DNA of 64,000 nucleotides from Dentipellis sp. KUC8613 (GCA_002286715.1 NSJX01000067.1:62001-126000), one strand, 5' to 3'. Shown: positions 1 through 12,423, numbered from the stretch's first letter. Numbers and translations are program-made. Notes: a model not told the origin generated them from the letters alone.

Positions 1-3000
1 CATTGTCTGGGCATTCGCGGACCAACGATAGTCCCATGGGCCATGAACGCGACGAACGACGAGACAGCTCGACTGCAAGATCCTATCTCCCTCCTTCCCT
101 CCAGCGCGACATGTGGGAGCACCTACCCGCGAACCCTCTACATCTACCATCAGGCCGTGACGATCCTGCCTCAAGTCGACCAGACGGTACGGCAAGAGCG
201 GAGCGCGAGGAAAGGCTGCGCCAATTCCAGCATGAATTTATAGCTGTCCGGAGGCTTCACGAAGAGGTCGTTCAGTCCTCGCGCGCTGAGCGCAGCCCGG
301 TGCCCCGTTCGATGGCAGGACGCGAGAGATTGGGAGAGGATGGTGACATCTTCCCCGATTTCGATTTGCCGCCACTCAGTAAGTCAACTCATCACGGGAA
401 CGGCTTGCATTGTCTAATCGCGTGTTGCCAGGCGTTTACGACCTCAGGTCTCTTCGTGATCCTGACTCCTACATGATGCCCGATCCCACCATGCCCCCGC
501 CATTCTCGTATGGGCCTGAAGAGATTCAGCCGTTACTACCGAACACTGACAGGCATAGTAGCTCTTCTGCGAACATGGACTCAGACGACTTCGAAGGCGG
601 GGCAAGCTTGCGATCGTTCCTCCGGAGCAGGAGGCGATCCTCACCCCCTCGCGATGCCCCACGTGCATCAGTACCTGACAGTGAGTCTCCTTTGTACTGA
701 CATTTGCTCTTGGCTCATGGTCTATAAAGTGCATGAAGGGTACATGTTGTCTAGAGCAAGTCCAGACCTTCGCCAAGACACCCCTGGCTTCCGTCGTGAG
801 TGCACACCTTCTTTTCTGGCATTAGTCGTATTCACGAATATGTAGCATTACCTGAAATTGACGTCGGGAGCTCGTTTGCTGAACCCGAGCGGCATTCCCC
901 AGGTATGCCTGCACTTCATATATTTAGTCTGATGTGTGCTGATAGTGAGACACAGAACCATCTTCACCCTCCCCGAGATGGGGCTCGTTACGATCTTGGG
1001 ACCCGTACATGCCAAGTAGCTCTTCTGAGCCCACCATGCCCTCGGCCAGGATCCGCCCTCGTTACTCCGCCCGCCTCAACCAAACGGCATCACTGATGTC
1101 TGAGAACGCGTCGGAGTGGCGCAGGTCGCTCGCGCGTTCAGAGTTATTGGGCTCAGCCTCGTCCGGAAATCGGGGCCGGCAGAGTGATCGCGGGAACCCC
1201 GAGCCGAGCAGCACTTTCGCTTCTCGGGATCTCAATTCGTTCTCTACCTATTGGGAGAGGGCGTACGCCTCCGAGCTTGAAGATCCTCTGCTTCGCCGTT
1301 CGCCCACACCGTCGGGAAACCCCTACCGGTCGCGTCTGTCCTCGCGGGATGTGCGAAGGGCTCCCTCACCTCGGGCCCATGCCCGACCTTCAGCGGCCGA
1401 ACGAAGGCCGCTCAGAAACAACAGGATCTCGTCTGATTATGCCTACTCATCTGGCCCTTCATACATCGACATGCGCAGTAGGCCCGACCCAGACAACTCG
1501 CTCTTCGCAGACGACGTGCCCTTCTCCAGCCAAGCTGCAGCGCTGTTCGCCGCTCGCTCGGCGTCCCCGCCCCTCTCCGACAGCGTCAACATGCCAAGCG
1601 ACTCCCGCCAGCCGAGTCACGGCGCGCCATTCCACCCCTCGCGTTCGCGTTCACCCAGTCCTCCTTCGACGCTTTCGTCGATGAGGGACATTCCGCCGCC
1701 GCCGACGTCCTCGTCGTCCGCCCGTGCGCACCCGCCGCCACCCACCATGTCAGAGTTCAGGAGACGCGCAAACCTGCGGTCCTCTATGAACGCGACTAGC
1801 ATCTTCCCGTCTTCTCCCCCGATGCCGGCTGCCGAACGCCCGCGGCCGTCAGAGCCCCGCAGGCGGCCGTTTGTGGAGCCCTCGCAGGATTCGCCCTCGT
1901 CGTCGTCGGCGTACCGGAACATCGACCTGAACGCCTATCACGAAGGTCCGTTCCGGGCCTCGCTGGAGAGGTGGATGGAGATGGACAGATTGCGGTCGAG
2001 AATGACGCACGAATCGTCGTTGTCAGACGAGCCTCCGCGTCGCTCCCGCCCGCCCTCGTTACCGCCGCTGCAGTTTGAACACGCCCACGATCCTTGGCCG
2101 TTCGCCGGCAGGCCGCCCTCGTCGAGGTCTAATCCTGTACGTCCTTCGCGTCTTATCCTTATTAGTCCGAATTGTCACTGACAGCTGCCCCACTACTCTA
2201 GCCTCCTTCTGAGGCCGTCATCTCTCGACTCGAAGAGGAAAGCCGCCGCGCCTCAGAGTTCGCTTCAATTCCCCGCCGTACCCTATATCCAACTGCAGAC
2301 GACATACCCACCCGAGCGCCCCGCCTGCGCCCGCGGCGCTCCCCGCCGCCAGGCGCCAGCACCGGCAGTAGCACGACGGCCGAGCCCGCCGACGCCGCGC
2401 GCGAGCGGCGGCAGATGCACACGCTCTTCTCGCGGCGCCCGCGGATGGAGGCCGCGCGGCTCGCGGACGACAGCAGCAGCAGCAGCGGCAACCCGCCCGG
2501 CGACGGCGACGTCGAGGGCTTCTCGCACGCGATCGCGCTCCTGCGCGCGGACGGCATGAGCCAGGAGCGCCAGCAGCAGCTCATCACGCGCTTCCACGAG
2601 CGCAGCGAGGAGCGTCGCCTCTCCGCGCTGCAGTGGGGCGACATCGAGGGCGAGCTCGACGCGCCGCTGCCGCCCGTCCCGCGCCTGGAGAGCCAGATGC
2701 GCAGGCGCTTCGGCCCGCTGCCGCCGCTGTCGGGCGAGCCGGCTGCGGGCGCGGGCGCGGAGAGCACCGAGCCCCGCCATCGTCGTGGGGTCGCGGCGGC
2801 GCGGTTCCGCCTCCCGTCGTTGCGCAATGCGACGCGCACGGAGTTCCCGAGTGCGCGCGAGCGGGTGGAGAGGATTATTGCGCGCACGGCGGCGCGCGAG
2901 TCGTCGCGGTATGGGATGCGCCGGAGTCCGGGCGATTTCATGGTCAGTCCTCTCAACAGTCGTGGTGTGGTCTCTTGTTACTGACGACTTTTACTTGGGT

Positions 3001-3629
3001 TGGACAGCGCGACGAGGATTTCGATGCGTCGTATGAGGCGCTGATCAGCCTGGCGAGCACGCTGGGCGACGTCAAGCCGCGCTGCACGCCTGAACATGTT
3101 ATCAGCTCGCTCACGACGGGGACGTACCAGGAGTGGGCGAATGCGGACAGCGATCAGCGCTGTCCCATCTGCTTGGACGATGTGCGTTGTCTTCTTTTTC
3201 TCCATTGCATTTATGTGCTAAACGCGAACCCGCTCGGCAGTACACGCCCACAGATGCGGTCACGAAGCTCTCCGATTGCCCGCATTGGCTGCATTCGGAG
3301 TGTCTCGAGGTCAGTCTTCATAAGCCTCACGCGACGCGGTCCACAACTAATGTGTCGTTTGTTGTCTCCAGCAATGGCTGCGCAGCGCGACGACCTGTCC
3401 CGTCTGCCGCCACCACGTTCGCGGGCCCCGGCGCGAGTCCGAGGGGCCCGTTGCCTCAAGCTCGGGCTCGGGCTCTGGCACCGGCGCAGGCTCGGGGTCA
3501 GGATCCGCGGGCCCGAGCGGCACACGGACGGTGCAGGGCGTCGATCTCAGCTCTGTGTCCGCCATTGACATTGACCTGGACACGGAAGAGGAGGAAGAGA
3601 TGTCATTTTCAGAATGGAGGTTCGACTGA
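1..3629 (+). CDS. RING-H2 finger protein, probable E3 ubiquitin ligase (5' end outside window)
   Basis: Nine exon segments can be chained in frame: ..378, 432-680, 730-795, 846-902, 956-2136, 2202-2942, 3008-3181, 3241-3309 and 3372-3629 (TGA at 3627-3629). Most of the protein is Ser/Pro/Arg-rich and looks disordered. The C-terminal part carries a complete C3H2C3 RING: CPIC just before the 3182 intron, CPHWLHSEC in the next exon, and CPVC in the last exon. This is the usual RING-H2 spacing, so the likely role is recruiting an E2 for ubiquitin transfer; the substrate is unknown. A Gly/Ser stretch and an acidic tail (TEEEEEM) follow the RING. The frame is open to the window's left edge; an ATG at 36 could be internal or the start. 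Domain call is firm, biological role is inference. Confidence 0.85.
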
Positions 3630-4028
3630 TAGTGGTGTGCATTTCGGAAGGATCTGAGCATACGTACGTGCATGCGTGGGGAGGATGATTTTGGATTGTT
3701 TTCGTTGGTTCTGGTATGGTTTGGGTCGTTACTCGCACTGTCGCTTGTCGGTATCGGTAGGATGTGGAAGTGAACGGTGGAGGCGATCGTGTAAATTATT
3801 TATCTCTGTCGATCAATGTACCAGTCGATGTAACGTTGTCGAAGTACTCCCAGATGCACGAACCGTAGTTGAGACATGCGAAACGGCCTTGCAAGGAGGA
3901 CTCAGGAGCACGAACAAAAACACTCACCGGAGGCGCACAACCCTCATAACGGACGCAAAGGATGTCAATGAGCAGGATAAGCACCCCTCCAAACACCCCA
4001 AATTAATATTAAGCGAACATAATGATCT
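3630..4028. other. Convergent intergenic region
   Basis: About 400 bp lie between the stop codons of the RING gene (+) and the uS4m gene (-). It should hold both 3' UTRs. I see no further gene. Confidence 0.6.
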
Positions 4029-5070
4029 CTACTGTCTATTCTCCGGCATGCGCGCGAGCTGGCTCTTGCTCCGCATGCGCGGGCGCACCTTGGAGTACCA
4101 CTCCCACGCGAGGCGCACAATCTCGCCGTCGGCGTCGTACGGCGTCGGGATCTCGGAGTACCCAGGGCGCGCGGTCGGGTGGCGCACGTAGATGCCTGTG
4201 CACGTCGCGAAGGAGACCTCGACATAGGCGGGAAGGAAGATGAAGGGCGAGGCGTAGGGCGGGAGGTTGAAGGGAGTGAGATCGCTCTTCTTCGCCTTCT
4301 TGAACGGCTTTTTGACTTGTCGTGCGGGCGGGGAGGGCTCGCTGGCGGAGTCGGCCGCCTCGTCGGCGGCACTGGCCTCGACCTCGGCGCCTTCAGATTC
4401 GGCGGCGGCGGCGTCTGTCTCCTCGACTTCGGCCTCGGGCTTGGCTTCGTCTGCTGGTGCAGCCTCGTCCTCTGCTACGGGCTCCTCCTTGATGGGTTTG
4501 AGCATGCGGATGGCATCCGGGTTCACGGACACCATATCGCCCGGCGCGAGTCGTGTGTTAGCATTTTGGTGCTGCCATCTCACATGTGAGCAATGAACGC
4601 GGAGTTTTTGAGAGAAAAGCCATCCGCACCTTCTTGCCGTTGAGCAGGACGTCACCGTGCACGACGAGGCGGCGCGCCTCGTACACACTATGCGCGAGAC
4701 AGCAGCGGAAGATGAAGACATCGATGCGGCGCTCGACCTCGCTGAACATCAAGCTGCCGACGGGCGCAAGCTCCTGGCTGTCCTCCTCCGCGCGGCGCGT
4801 CTGGCGGTCGGCCTTCTTCTGCTGGCGCGCCCACTTATTGAGCTCGACGGCCTCCGCGGACGTCGTGCTCGCGCGGCGCGGGCGCACGTCCGGCAGCGTC
4901 GACGGCAGGTACCACCGCTTGAACGTCTTCTCGTTGATGAAGTCGCCGTGGTACGCGCGCACGAGCGACTTGGCCTTCCAGCGCTGCTGGAAGAGCGTCG
5001 GAGGCAGCTTCTTGAAGTCCACGCGCCATGCTGGGTCATACGAGCGCCGCCAGAGGTTGTACAGGTTCAT
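4029..5070 (-). CDS. NAM9: Mitochondrial small-subunit ribosomal protein uS4m (NAM9)
   Basis: Two exons, 5070-4630 and 4571-4029, with an intron of 58 nt at 4572-4629, give a protein of 327 residues. The N-terminus (MNLYNLWRRSYDP) followed by a basic region is typical of fungal mitochondrial S4. The S4 RNA-binding domain is seen as RRIDVFIFRCCLAHSVYEAR, then VVHGDVLLNGKK joined across the intron to HQNANTRLAPGDMVSV. An acidic, Ala/Glu-rich insertion follows (encoded about 4330-4480), then a conserved C-terminal region with YVEVSFATC and RPGYSEIPTPYD. uS4m is a primary 16S-like rRNA binder in the mitoribosome body. It is divergent from the GCP2 gene, sharing a 328 bp promoter region. Family is clear; the gene symbol follows yeast. 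Confidence 0.9.
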
Positions 5071-5398
5071 TTTGTTCCAGCTCTGGTATCAGAAGAAGAC
5101 GGGGTTGAGTGTAAGGACATTGCCGGGGTGTGACCTGGAAGGACAGACAGGGCCTTACCATGCGGGGCAGAACCCGGTTGATGGAGAAAACATTTGCATC
5201 GCGCATGTTTTCTGCGCCTCAATGAGAGGCGAAGAGCGGGGGGAGAAGAGAGGAGGGAGGAGGCGGGAGGGGACGTGGACAAGGTCAGGAGCAGGTCACG
5301 GCTACAAAATGTTGTGGCGCGGCCGGGCGAGGTCGAGTGACGGGCGCCTAATTGCACTTACCCGCGCGACGCGCCCCTCACACGCCCACTCACTCAAC
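5071..5398. promoter_or_regulatory. Shared promoter region between uS4m and GCP2
   Basis: Start codons of two divergent genes are 328 bp apart, so regulatory signals for both must lie here or overlap the genes. A purine-rich block (about 5230-5275) is visible; I cannot assign a known site. Confidence 0.5.
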
Positions 5399-8300
5399 AT
5401 GGACCCATATACCCCGCGCCCGCGCACAGGAGGGCGCAAAGACAAGTTCACGCTCTCCGCGAAGGAGTATACCAAGGTCAGGTGACGGGCGTGGCTGTTT
5501 TGCGCGTGGTCTGACGCGTCTTTTGGATCAGATTACTGGGACGATCGCGTCGGTGCGCAGGAATAGGCAGCTTTTTGAAGAGGCGGAAGAGTATGGTGAA
5601 GATTACGCTGAGCCGGCGTATGCGACGCGAGGTTCGCGAGATAGCAGGCATAGAGGTGAACCATGATGCTCTATCAGGTGTGTCGAGTTGTGCTAAGATC
5701 TTGCAGGAACGGCGGAACCTTCGTTCATCGCGGAGGAGTCTTTCGTTCGGGCGCCTCTCAATTCACGCGTCGTCTCCGGGCACCACTCGCATAAGGGCAA
5801 AGGCAAGGCGCGAGAACCGTCTCTAGATGAACTGCCACAGGAGTTGCAAGAGGCGGCTATCTTGGAGGACCTGCTGTTCGTGCTCATGGTATGTTGCGGC
5901 ACGTTTGTGTTCGGCGGGAAATCTGATGTCTTTCACTTAGGGTATTGAGGGGGTGTATATCACGTATCATGAAGATTATTCCCCGGAAGACGATGATCCA
6001 CTTCAAGGCATTCGGTTTACAGTTTCGAGGCGGCTAGGTGGGCCAATCACCCTTTGACTACCTCAACCTATCCTAAAATCTCACTCAGAGCCGTCATTGC
6101 GCGATCTTGTCGAGAGGATCTTACCCTTAGCCACCTATTATACCGCCATATCCTCATTCATCGAACTTCGAAGCCACTTCGACTTCGGCCTTGTGAATCA
6201 TGCACTATGTGCCGCCATGCGAGACATGCTCAAGGTACACTCTATCTATCCTACCAGCCTCATATATGCTGACGTCCAACGCACCAGGACTACCAAACCC
6301 TCTTGTCACAACTCGAGCATGCCTTCAACACCTCCCCACAATTTACCCTCCAGAAACTCTGGTTCTACGTGCACCCGACCGTTCACACGCTCTTCCTCAT
6401 CTACCAGCTCATCACCAAACTCGCCACCGCCTCCGACATCTCCGGCTCGTCCTCCTCGTCCTCTTCAGATGACGAAGCAGACGCAGCGCTCGGCCTCGGC
6501 GGCGCGAAATTGAAAGCCGTGCTGAGCGAGATTGACAAGGGCGGGATCGATACGAGCAGCATCCCCGTCAAAGGCGGTGAGGTCCTCACCATCCTCTACG
6601 AGCGCATGCAGAACATGTCCGGCGACCCCGCTGCGCGTGCTGTGTATGGCACGCTGCTCAAGGCTGCGGGGAAGCCGTACCTCGATATGCTGCGCCGGTG
6701 GACACGGACGGGCAGCTTGGTGGATCCGTATGAGGAGTTTTGCGTGAAGGAGAACAAGTTTATTGATCGTGGCACGCTTGAGATGGACTACACAGATGAG
6801 TATTGGGATCGGAGGTATACGGTACGTGTATTTGCTTGGAAGCAAGTGGGTAGGTGCTCATGCAGTTGTAGCTGCGCGATGGCACGACGCTGTCGGCGTC
6901 AAATGCACGGCATCAAGCGGGCGTGCCACCGCCACGTCCTGCGAGCGGACACCTACCGGGCGGGGCGTGCGTGCCGCCTCTCCTGGAGCCGTGGAAGCGC
7001 AAGGTGTTGTTGGCGGGCAAGTACCTCAACGTCATCCGTGAATGCGGTATCGAGATTCGGAAGGACTCCGGGAACGAAGACGATGACGACTTGTCTATGG
7101 ATGACGAGAAGTATGTCGCCTCTCATACATAGTTTGCTGCAGCACCTGACTGATTTGACAGATTCTACAAATCAATCGAAGACGACTACACGCACGCGAA
7201 CAGCACTCTCCTTCAGCTGCTCCTCAAAGACGAAGAGCTGATCCCGCGCCTGCGCTGCCTCAAGCGCTACTTCTTCCTCTCGCACGCATCCTTCCTCACG
7301 CACTTCCTCGACCTCTCGCATTCGGAGCTGCGCAAGTCCGCCAAGTCCGCGTCGCTCGTGAAGCTGCAGAGCCTGCTCGACCTCGCGCTCAACAACGACG
7401 CGCACGGCGACGACATGCTCTTCCGCGAGGACGTCAAGGTCACGCTCGCCGGCAGCGGCCTGTACGACTGGCTCCTCAAGGTCGTGTCCGTGAATGGCGA
7501 GATCGGGAGGGAGGTCAGTCCCGGGCTGGAGGACGAGAAGGATAAGGATAAGGAGCGATCGAAGGGGAAGAGCAGGGATAAGGATAAAGACAAGGATAAG
7601 GACAAGGATAAGCAGATGCTCGGTGCGCTGATCTCAGTTTCTTCGATTATACCTATGGTTGCTGATACTGGGCCGCAGCCATCGACGCGCTCGCGCTAGA
7701 CTTCCACGTCAAGTTCCCGCTCTCGCTTGTGATCTCGCGCAAGACGATCCTGCGGTACCAGCTCATCTTCCGGTTCCTGCTGCACCTGAAGCACGTCGAG
7801 CAGGCGCTCTCCGCGATGTGGATCGAGCAGAAGAGCCGCGCGTGGCGCTGCAGCGTGCCCGCGCACCCCGAGTTCGAGAAGTGGCGCCTGCGCGTGTTCT
7901 GCCTGCGCGCGCGCATGCTCTCGTTCGTGCAGCAGATCCTCGCGTTCGTCACGTTCGAGGTGCTCGAGCCCAACTGGCGCGCGCTCGAGGCGAAGCTCGC
8001 CAAGGTCGTCACCGTCGACCAGCTCCTGCGCGACCATGTCGATTTTTTGGACACGTGCTTGAAGGAGTGTATGTTGACGAGCTCGAAGCTGTTACGGGTA
8101 AGTACCGTCACATTGGCCGACGATGGGCACTGAAGAGGAAGCGACACAGGCATACTCGCGGCTGATGACGACGTGCTCGACGTTCGCGCTGTACACTGCG
8201 AACTTCTCCAAGTCGGCGAACCACGCGATCGCCGCGACGGAGGGCATGGAGGACGAGAAGTCGATGGCGCGGCGGTGGGACGTCCTGAACAAGTTCGAGG

Positions 8301-8475
8301 CGAACTTCAGCCACTGGTGCGTCCTCCTCGAGTGCACACTACAGTGCCACCTCACGCTCACTGTCCTCCCAGGTTCAAAATCCACGTCGACTGCGTCCAG
8401 TTCTACGCGTCGAGCGAGAACGTGTCGCTCCTGCCGCTCGTCGTGCGCCTGAACAGCATCAAGGGCACTTCATAG
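5399..8475 (+). CDS. Gamma-tubulin complex component 2 (GCP2/Spc97/Alp4 family)
   Basis: Eleven exons: 5399-5476, 5532-5655, 5707-5888, 5941-6037, 6089-6234, 6288-6821, 6872-7110, 7162-7622, 7679-8097, 8150-8316 and 8373-8475. They give about 849 residues. Family marks include GIEGVYI early, EPSLRDLVERILPLATYY, LQKLWFYVHPTVHTL (GCP2-type), a GRIP2-like half with FPLSLVISRKTILRYQ and FRFLLHLKHVEQAL, and the C-terminal FKIHVDCVQFYAS. GCP2 pairs with GCP3 to bind gamma-tubulin and nucleate microtubules at the spindle pole body. Two insertions are low in complexity: a Ser/Asp stretch near 6445-6480 and a Lys/Asp repeat near 7540-7613. GCP2 fits better than GCP3 from the central motif, but a phylogeny would settle it. 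Confidence 0.9.
7575..7613 (+). repeat. GATAAG/GACAAG hexamer repeat coding (Lys-Asp)n in GCP2
   Basis: A run of near-identical 6-nt units encodes alternating Lys and Asp residues. A related, less regular block starts at 7541. It lies just before an intron and between conserved GCP2 blocks, so it is a charged linker. Confidence 0.85.
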
Positions 8476-9346
8476 GTCCCTTCCGCAGGCCCTCCGTCGG
8501 GGACGGCCCTGCTGCGCAGTGCGCGCGCCCCTGCTTCGCTAGTGCTGATGACGATGACGCAAAGATCGGGCTCGTGGGCCCGCGGCGCGACGCCGTGGAT
8601 TACCGACAGTGCCGGCGATGGTGTGCGACAGGGCCCGCCGCGCCCCGATTCCCGAGGCGGGGGGACGCTCGGGTGCTCGTGCTGACTTACGACTCATGAC
8701 TGCATGGACATTGACTGTAGCGATAGTGCACTGTAAAACTCGCTGTGTTGACTGGTACTATTTTGTTCGGCTGCTGACGGGGGTGGTGCTGCGGCGTCCA
8801 GGATAGGTGGATGCCGGGCCCCGGTGTGGTCAGACTTGAATGGGTTTTTTGTGGGTTGTGACCATGATCCACTGTTTCATGAACGGAATCGAGGTGCAGA
8901 AACGTAAAGTTGATGTCACCCGCCGAGCAGCACAAACCTCGCAGAAGTCCGGAAAATTGGGGAAGTCTGGATGGCGTCCAAGTCGTCCAATAGCATTCGC
9001 AGATTATCCTGGCCGTTTATCCATTCAACTGCGGTGGGCTCGGAAGGGCCGACGGTCAGCAAAAGTACGTCGGCGGGGCGAGCTGGAAAGGACGGCGTGG
9101 GAAGGAGATACTGTTTACGGGGCCCCGCAGGCACAGGCTGTGCGACTGCGATTACAATTAGCTTGGCTGAGACGCAAAGAAAGTTTGAAGGCGAACCCCC
9201 GCCCTCTTATACCCCCCGTAGCATCGAGCAACGCCTCTGAGCATTTACCCCCAGCCTCGCCCATAGTCAGTGTTCGCTCTTTTCTTTCTCTCTGCGCGCT
9301 TTCTATTTCGCGGACCGCCACCTCTGCTGCTGCTATTGCTATCACC
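8476..9346. other. Intergenic region upstream of the SPT small-subunit gene
   Basis: About 870 bp. Holds the GCP2 3' UTR and the next gene's promoter. A CT-rich stretch near 9270-9300 lies about 50 nt before the next start codon. No convincing gene is seen. Confidence 0.5.
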
Positions 9347-9799
9347 ATGACCACGACACCGACGCAGGCGCAGACGCCGAAGGGCGAGGAGGACTCGTCG
9401 ATCTTCGCGTGGGAGCTGTCGCCGTACAAGAAGCCCACGTCCTTCGTGTCGCGCTTTTTCTGGGGCTGGAGGGTCTGGTTCGAGGCGACGTTCGTGTTCA
9501 CGCTCATGGAGCCCTGGGAGAAGCTATTCATGGGTGCGTCGTGCTGTCTTGTCCTTCTTTGCTCGTGTGCACACTGATGCTGATGTGGCTTGGTGTCGCC
9601 AGTGACGATCATGGGCGGGTTCATGCTGCTCATCGGGACGGGCATCGTCAAGTACCTCCCATACCACCTCGCGTTCCTCTACCAGCGCGCGCTGTACTAC
9701 CTCCTTGGGCAGGAGCAGGCCGACTGGGCGTCGCTGCAGCGCGCCGGGACGACGCTGTTCGGCGCGCTCGGGAACGTGTCGGGGAAGGGCGAGCTGTGA
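9347..9799 (+). CDS. Serine palmitoyltransferase small subunit-like membrane protein
   Basis: Exons 9347-9533 and 9603-9799 give 127 residues. The core FEATFVFTLMEPWEKLFM, then a hydrophobic segment (VTIMGGFMLLIGTGIVKYLP) and YHLAFLYQRALYY, matches the small activating subunits of serine palmitoyltransferase (ssSPT), whose signature is a MEPWE-type motif followed by one membrane helix. Such subunits bind the Lcb1-Lcb2 heterodimer in the ER and raise its activity in the first step of sphingolipid synthesis. The N-terminal tail is longer than in animals (Thr/Gln-rich start, then FAWELSPYKKP), and the C-terminus extends about 30 residues past the helix. The upstream frame is open without a better ATG; this start follows a CT-rich leader. 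Assignment is by motif only. Confidence 0.8.
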
Positions 9800-10573
9800 T
9801 GGGAGGGCGCAGTGCTTAATTTTGCTGTTTGGTGTTCGGTACGCCGTATGTTGGTTCTGCAGTGATGGGTGGCGTGCTGAGATGTTTAGTTTAGATACCC
9901 TTGTATATTCTACTATAGACGCTTTGTATTCGAGACGACTCAATCCCCACGGACTTGCTTAATCTGTCGTCGCGTCGGTGTGCGTCCGTCTGGGCGTTGC
10001 GAGCCGGACGGGGTGCTTCCCGCTCGAATCTCGATGCTTGACGCCGTGAGTGATCTTTCTCTGGCGGTTTGGTGACAAGACATAGTGATCGCCTCGATGC
10101 AGCAAGTCTGTAGAGCTCTTCGATGCATTGCTTCTCCGGATATGCATAACATATACAAGGACTTTTGCTACAGTGGATCATTATATGTGCTCACTGCAGT
10201 CAATATACCAAAATTTCCTCGGACGGCGGTATAGATGTCATAATGTGCAGAAACTGCAATACAGCGGCTACGTCGATGCCATATCCTGTGGAAGTCCCCA
10301 ATCGGCCAAAGTCAAGCACCATGCATTTGGCAGAGCTCAATGGAGATAGGCTCATATTGTCGACATTGATCAGATGTTCCATGTCGCGTCGACAACGGAT
10401 TGAATCAAACGTTTCTCCACAGACAGACCTCTTGAAGGTAAATAACTTCAAGAGCGACCGAACTTTGAGGCCGTCTATGTTTAGTTGCAGATCGGTTGGA
10501 GCCATACGACGTTGCAGTCCCAAGGCCTCATTGACTTTGAAGTTTGACCAGCACCCTCAAACTCAACGTCCTC
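9800..10573. other. Intergenic region with a weak - strand ORF
   Basis: About 770 bp. A - strand ORF at 10200-10523 (contains VCGETFDSI and MEHLINVDN) looks somewhat like a fragment of an F-box/LRR-type protein but has no diagnostic motif. I cannot call a gene. Confidence 0.35.
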
Positions 10574-11520
10574 ATGGCGCACCCTTCAACCTCAGCAACC
10601 TTTCCCATCACAGATCGCGGACTGCTTGAATAGTGCGCGTTGCTCGTCAGCGAGAGCTACGGCGCCTGGGGCGAGCAGCCATCGACGGTATCACCATACC
10701 TGAAACCTGGTACGTCTCGGCGATGAAAACTACATACCATTGTCCTTAGTCTTCCCTAACGTTTACGCCTGCCAAGCAGCCGCATGGGCACGATGCGTAC
10801 CGCGAGCAAGCCGCGCGCCCAAAGCGCCTCGGACCCCGCATGCATGCGTCTTGCGAGGGCGATACACTTGTCGGCCACGCCTTTGCGTCATGTTAGGATT
10901 TCAGCAACGGTTCGTCTTCATTCTCCCATCCGCCCACTCATCCCGCGTATGGCTTATTGAAAGCTCCCGAATACAGGACGCGTATGCTGGGTCACGCAGC
11001 TCGACGTAGTACCGCAGACGCGTCCACGCCCCTGCGCTGCTGCAGTTGCTCCGGTACGACCCGGTCATACGCAGCGTTGAGCCTGAGGTCTTCAGGGTTG
11101 CGCTGCATCCTGCGGTGTGCCATGTATTGATGAAACTCGGTCGCGTCACAGTTCTAGCTTTTGAAGATCCATTATATGCTATCATAACCGTGAATGTCAC
11201 GTGTAAATGGGCATCCACGATACGACTGACCTCCGACCCTCGCACAGGCGTCTCGATCGACGACCTCGACTTCACTATTGTCAAGCTGCACGCGCACGCG
11301 CGATGCCTTGAACAGTGCATCCGTCGACCACCTCAAAACTGGCAAGTTGCGTGGCACCCTCTTTGATTCTGCTGACACGTCCGGGGCAGTATGCCGTGTT
11401 CACGGGCTTTTGGGTCGACCATGGCGAGCCGGACCAAGTGCGAGAGGCGTATCGAGCGAGGGGATTGTGGTGCTTGGAAGACCTGGCGACGACGCATGTT
11501 AGGGTATCCGCGCGACCCTG
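10574..11520 (+). pseudogene. Decayed GNAT-family N-acetyltransferase gene
   Basis: The sequence can be read as an ancestral spliced gene starting ATG 10574 (MAHPSTSATFPITDRGLLE). Codon 20 is TAG (10631-10633), after which the frame continues as CALLVSESYGAWGEQPST. A later exon reads CEGDTLVGHAFASC, then TAG at 10894-10896 where related proteins have Trp, then DFSNG spliced to GRVCWVTQLDVVPQTR. Downstream pieces occur in shifted frames: HPAVCHVLMKLG, SIDDLDFTIVKLHA, LKTGKLRGTLFD, and finally AVFTGFWVDHGEPDQVREAY with CLEDL. Order and content match the fungal GNAT proteins that carry VGHAFA..W....VCWVTQLVV and a C-terminal FWVDH motif. Two nonsense codons and several frameshifts make it non-functional. 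I rely on family recall, not an alignment. Confidence 0.75.
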
Positions 11521-12423
11521 AGCTTGACATTGGGCTCGGGCTGCGGATGACACCCCACCATTCATGCCCGGGGCATAATTGTGGATATGAACGGCCCTCA
11601 TCTTTGGCCGATCCGCAGCAGCTTGGTTGGCGTTTGTTTACGGCCGCGGTGAGTGATTCAGGGGATCAGTGCGTCAATACACTGGCATTGACATGCACGA
11701 TCTCATAGTGGTTTTCGTAAGTGGGGGTGCGGTGTACAGCAAGTCGCAGCACTTATTTTTGGTCGAGAGTGAGTGTGCCCGTGCATCTTGTATCTGTTGA
11801 GGTCCCTGACGATCGTCTGGAAGGAGATATCGGCGTCGGTCAAGAGGATGCTGTCATTGCTGTACAGTTGTCGACTGATGGACGCTCGTCGACGCTGGTT
11901 ATTTCGGTGCAGGCGTCTCTGCGATACTTCAGAGCTGGCGTCAAAGGTGTAGAAGACGGTTTCTACTTCACTGCAAGCATATGGTTCGATGCGGGCTCAG
12001 TTGCAATGCTCTCAACACCTGAACATCCTGCTTCCCGTGTTTAGTCCATGCGACAAGCGTCAAGTTACTCAATGGTATCATCTGCGAGCATCATTTGGCG
12101 TCTTCGTACAACACTGGTTGCAACGTGCCAGCAAATGATGATGGCTCGATCGAAGACTGGTGCGCACCGATCTTCTCATCCCATGTCGTCGATTCTCCAA
12201 CAGGCGGGAAGAGCCATATGGTAGCGTATCTGGAGCTGCCGCGGTTCAGTGCTTTGCACTTAACGTCGCATGGGCACATGCCCATACGATAGCTCGAAGG
12301 CTCTTCGGGTGCAAACGCGTGTCCATGTGCTGCACGACTATAGAGTTCGTAGGTTACCTGCCCCTAGCAAACCAAACCAATCCTGATACGCAGTTCCAGA
12401 CAGTTCGACTCGGTGCTGATCGA

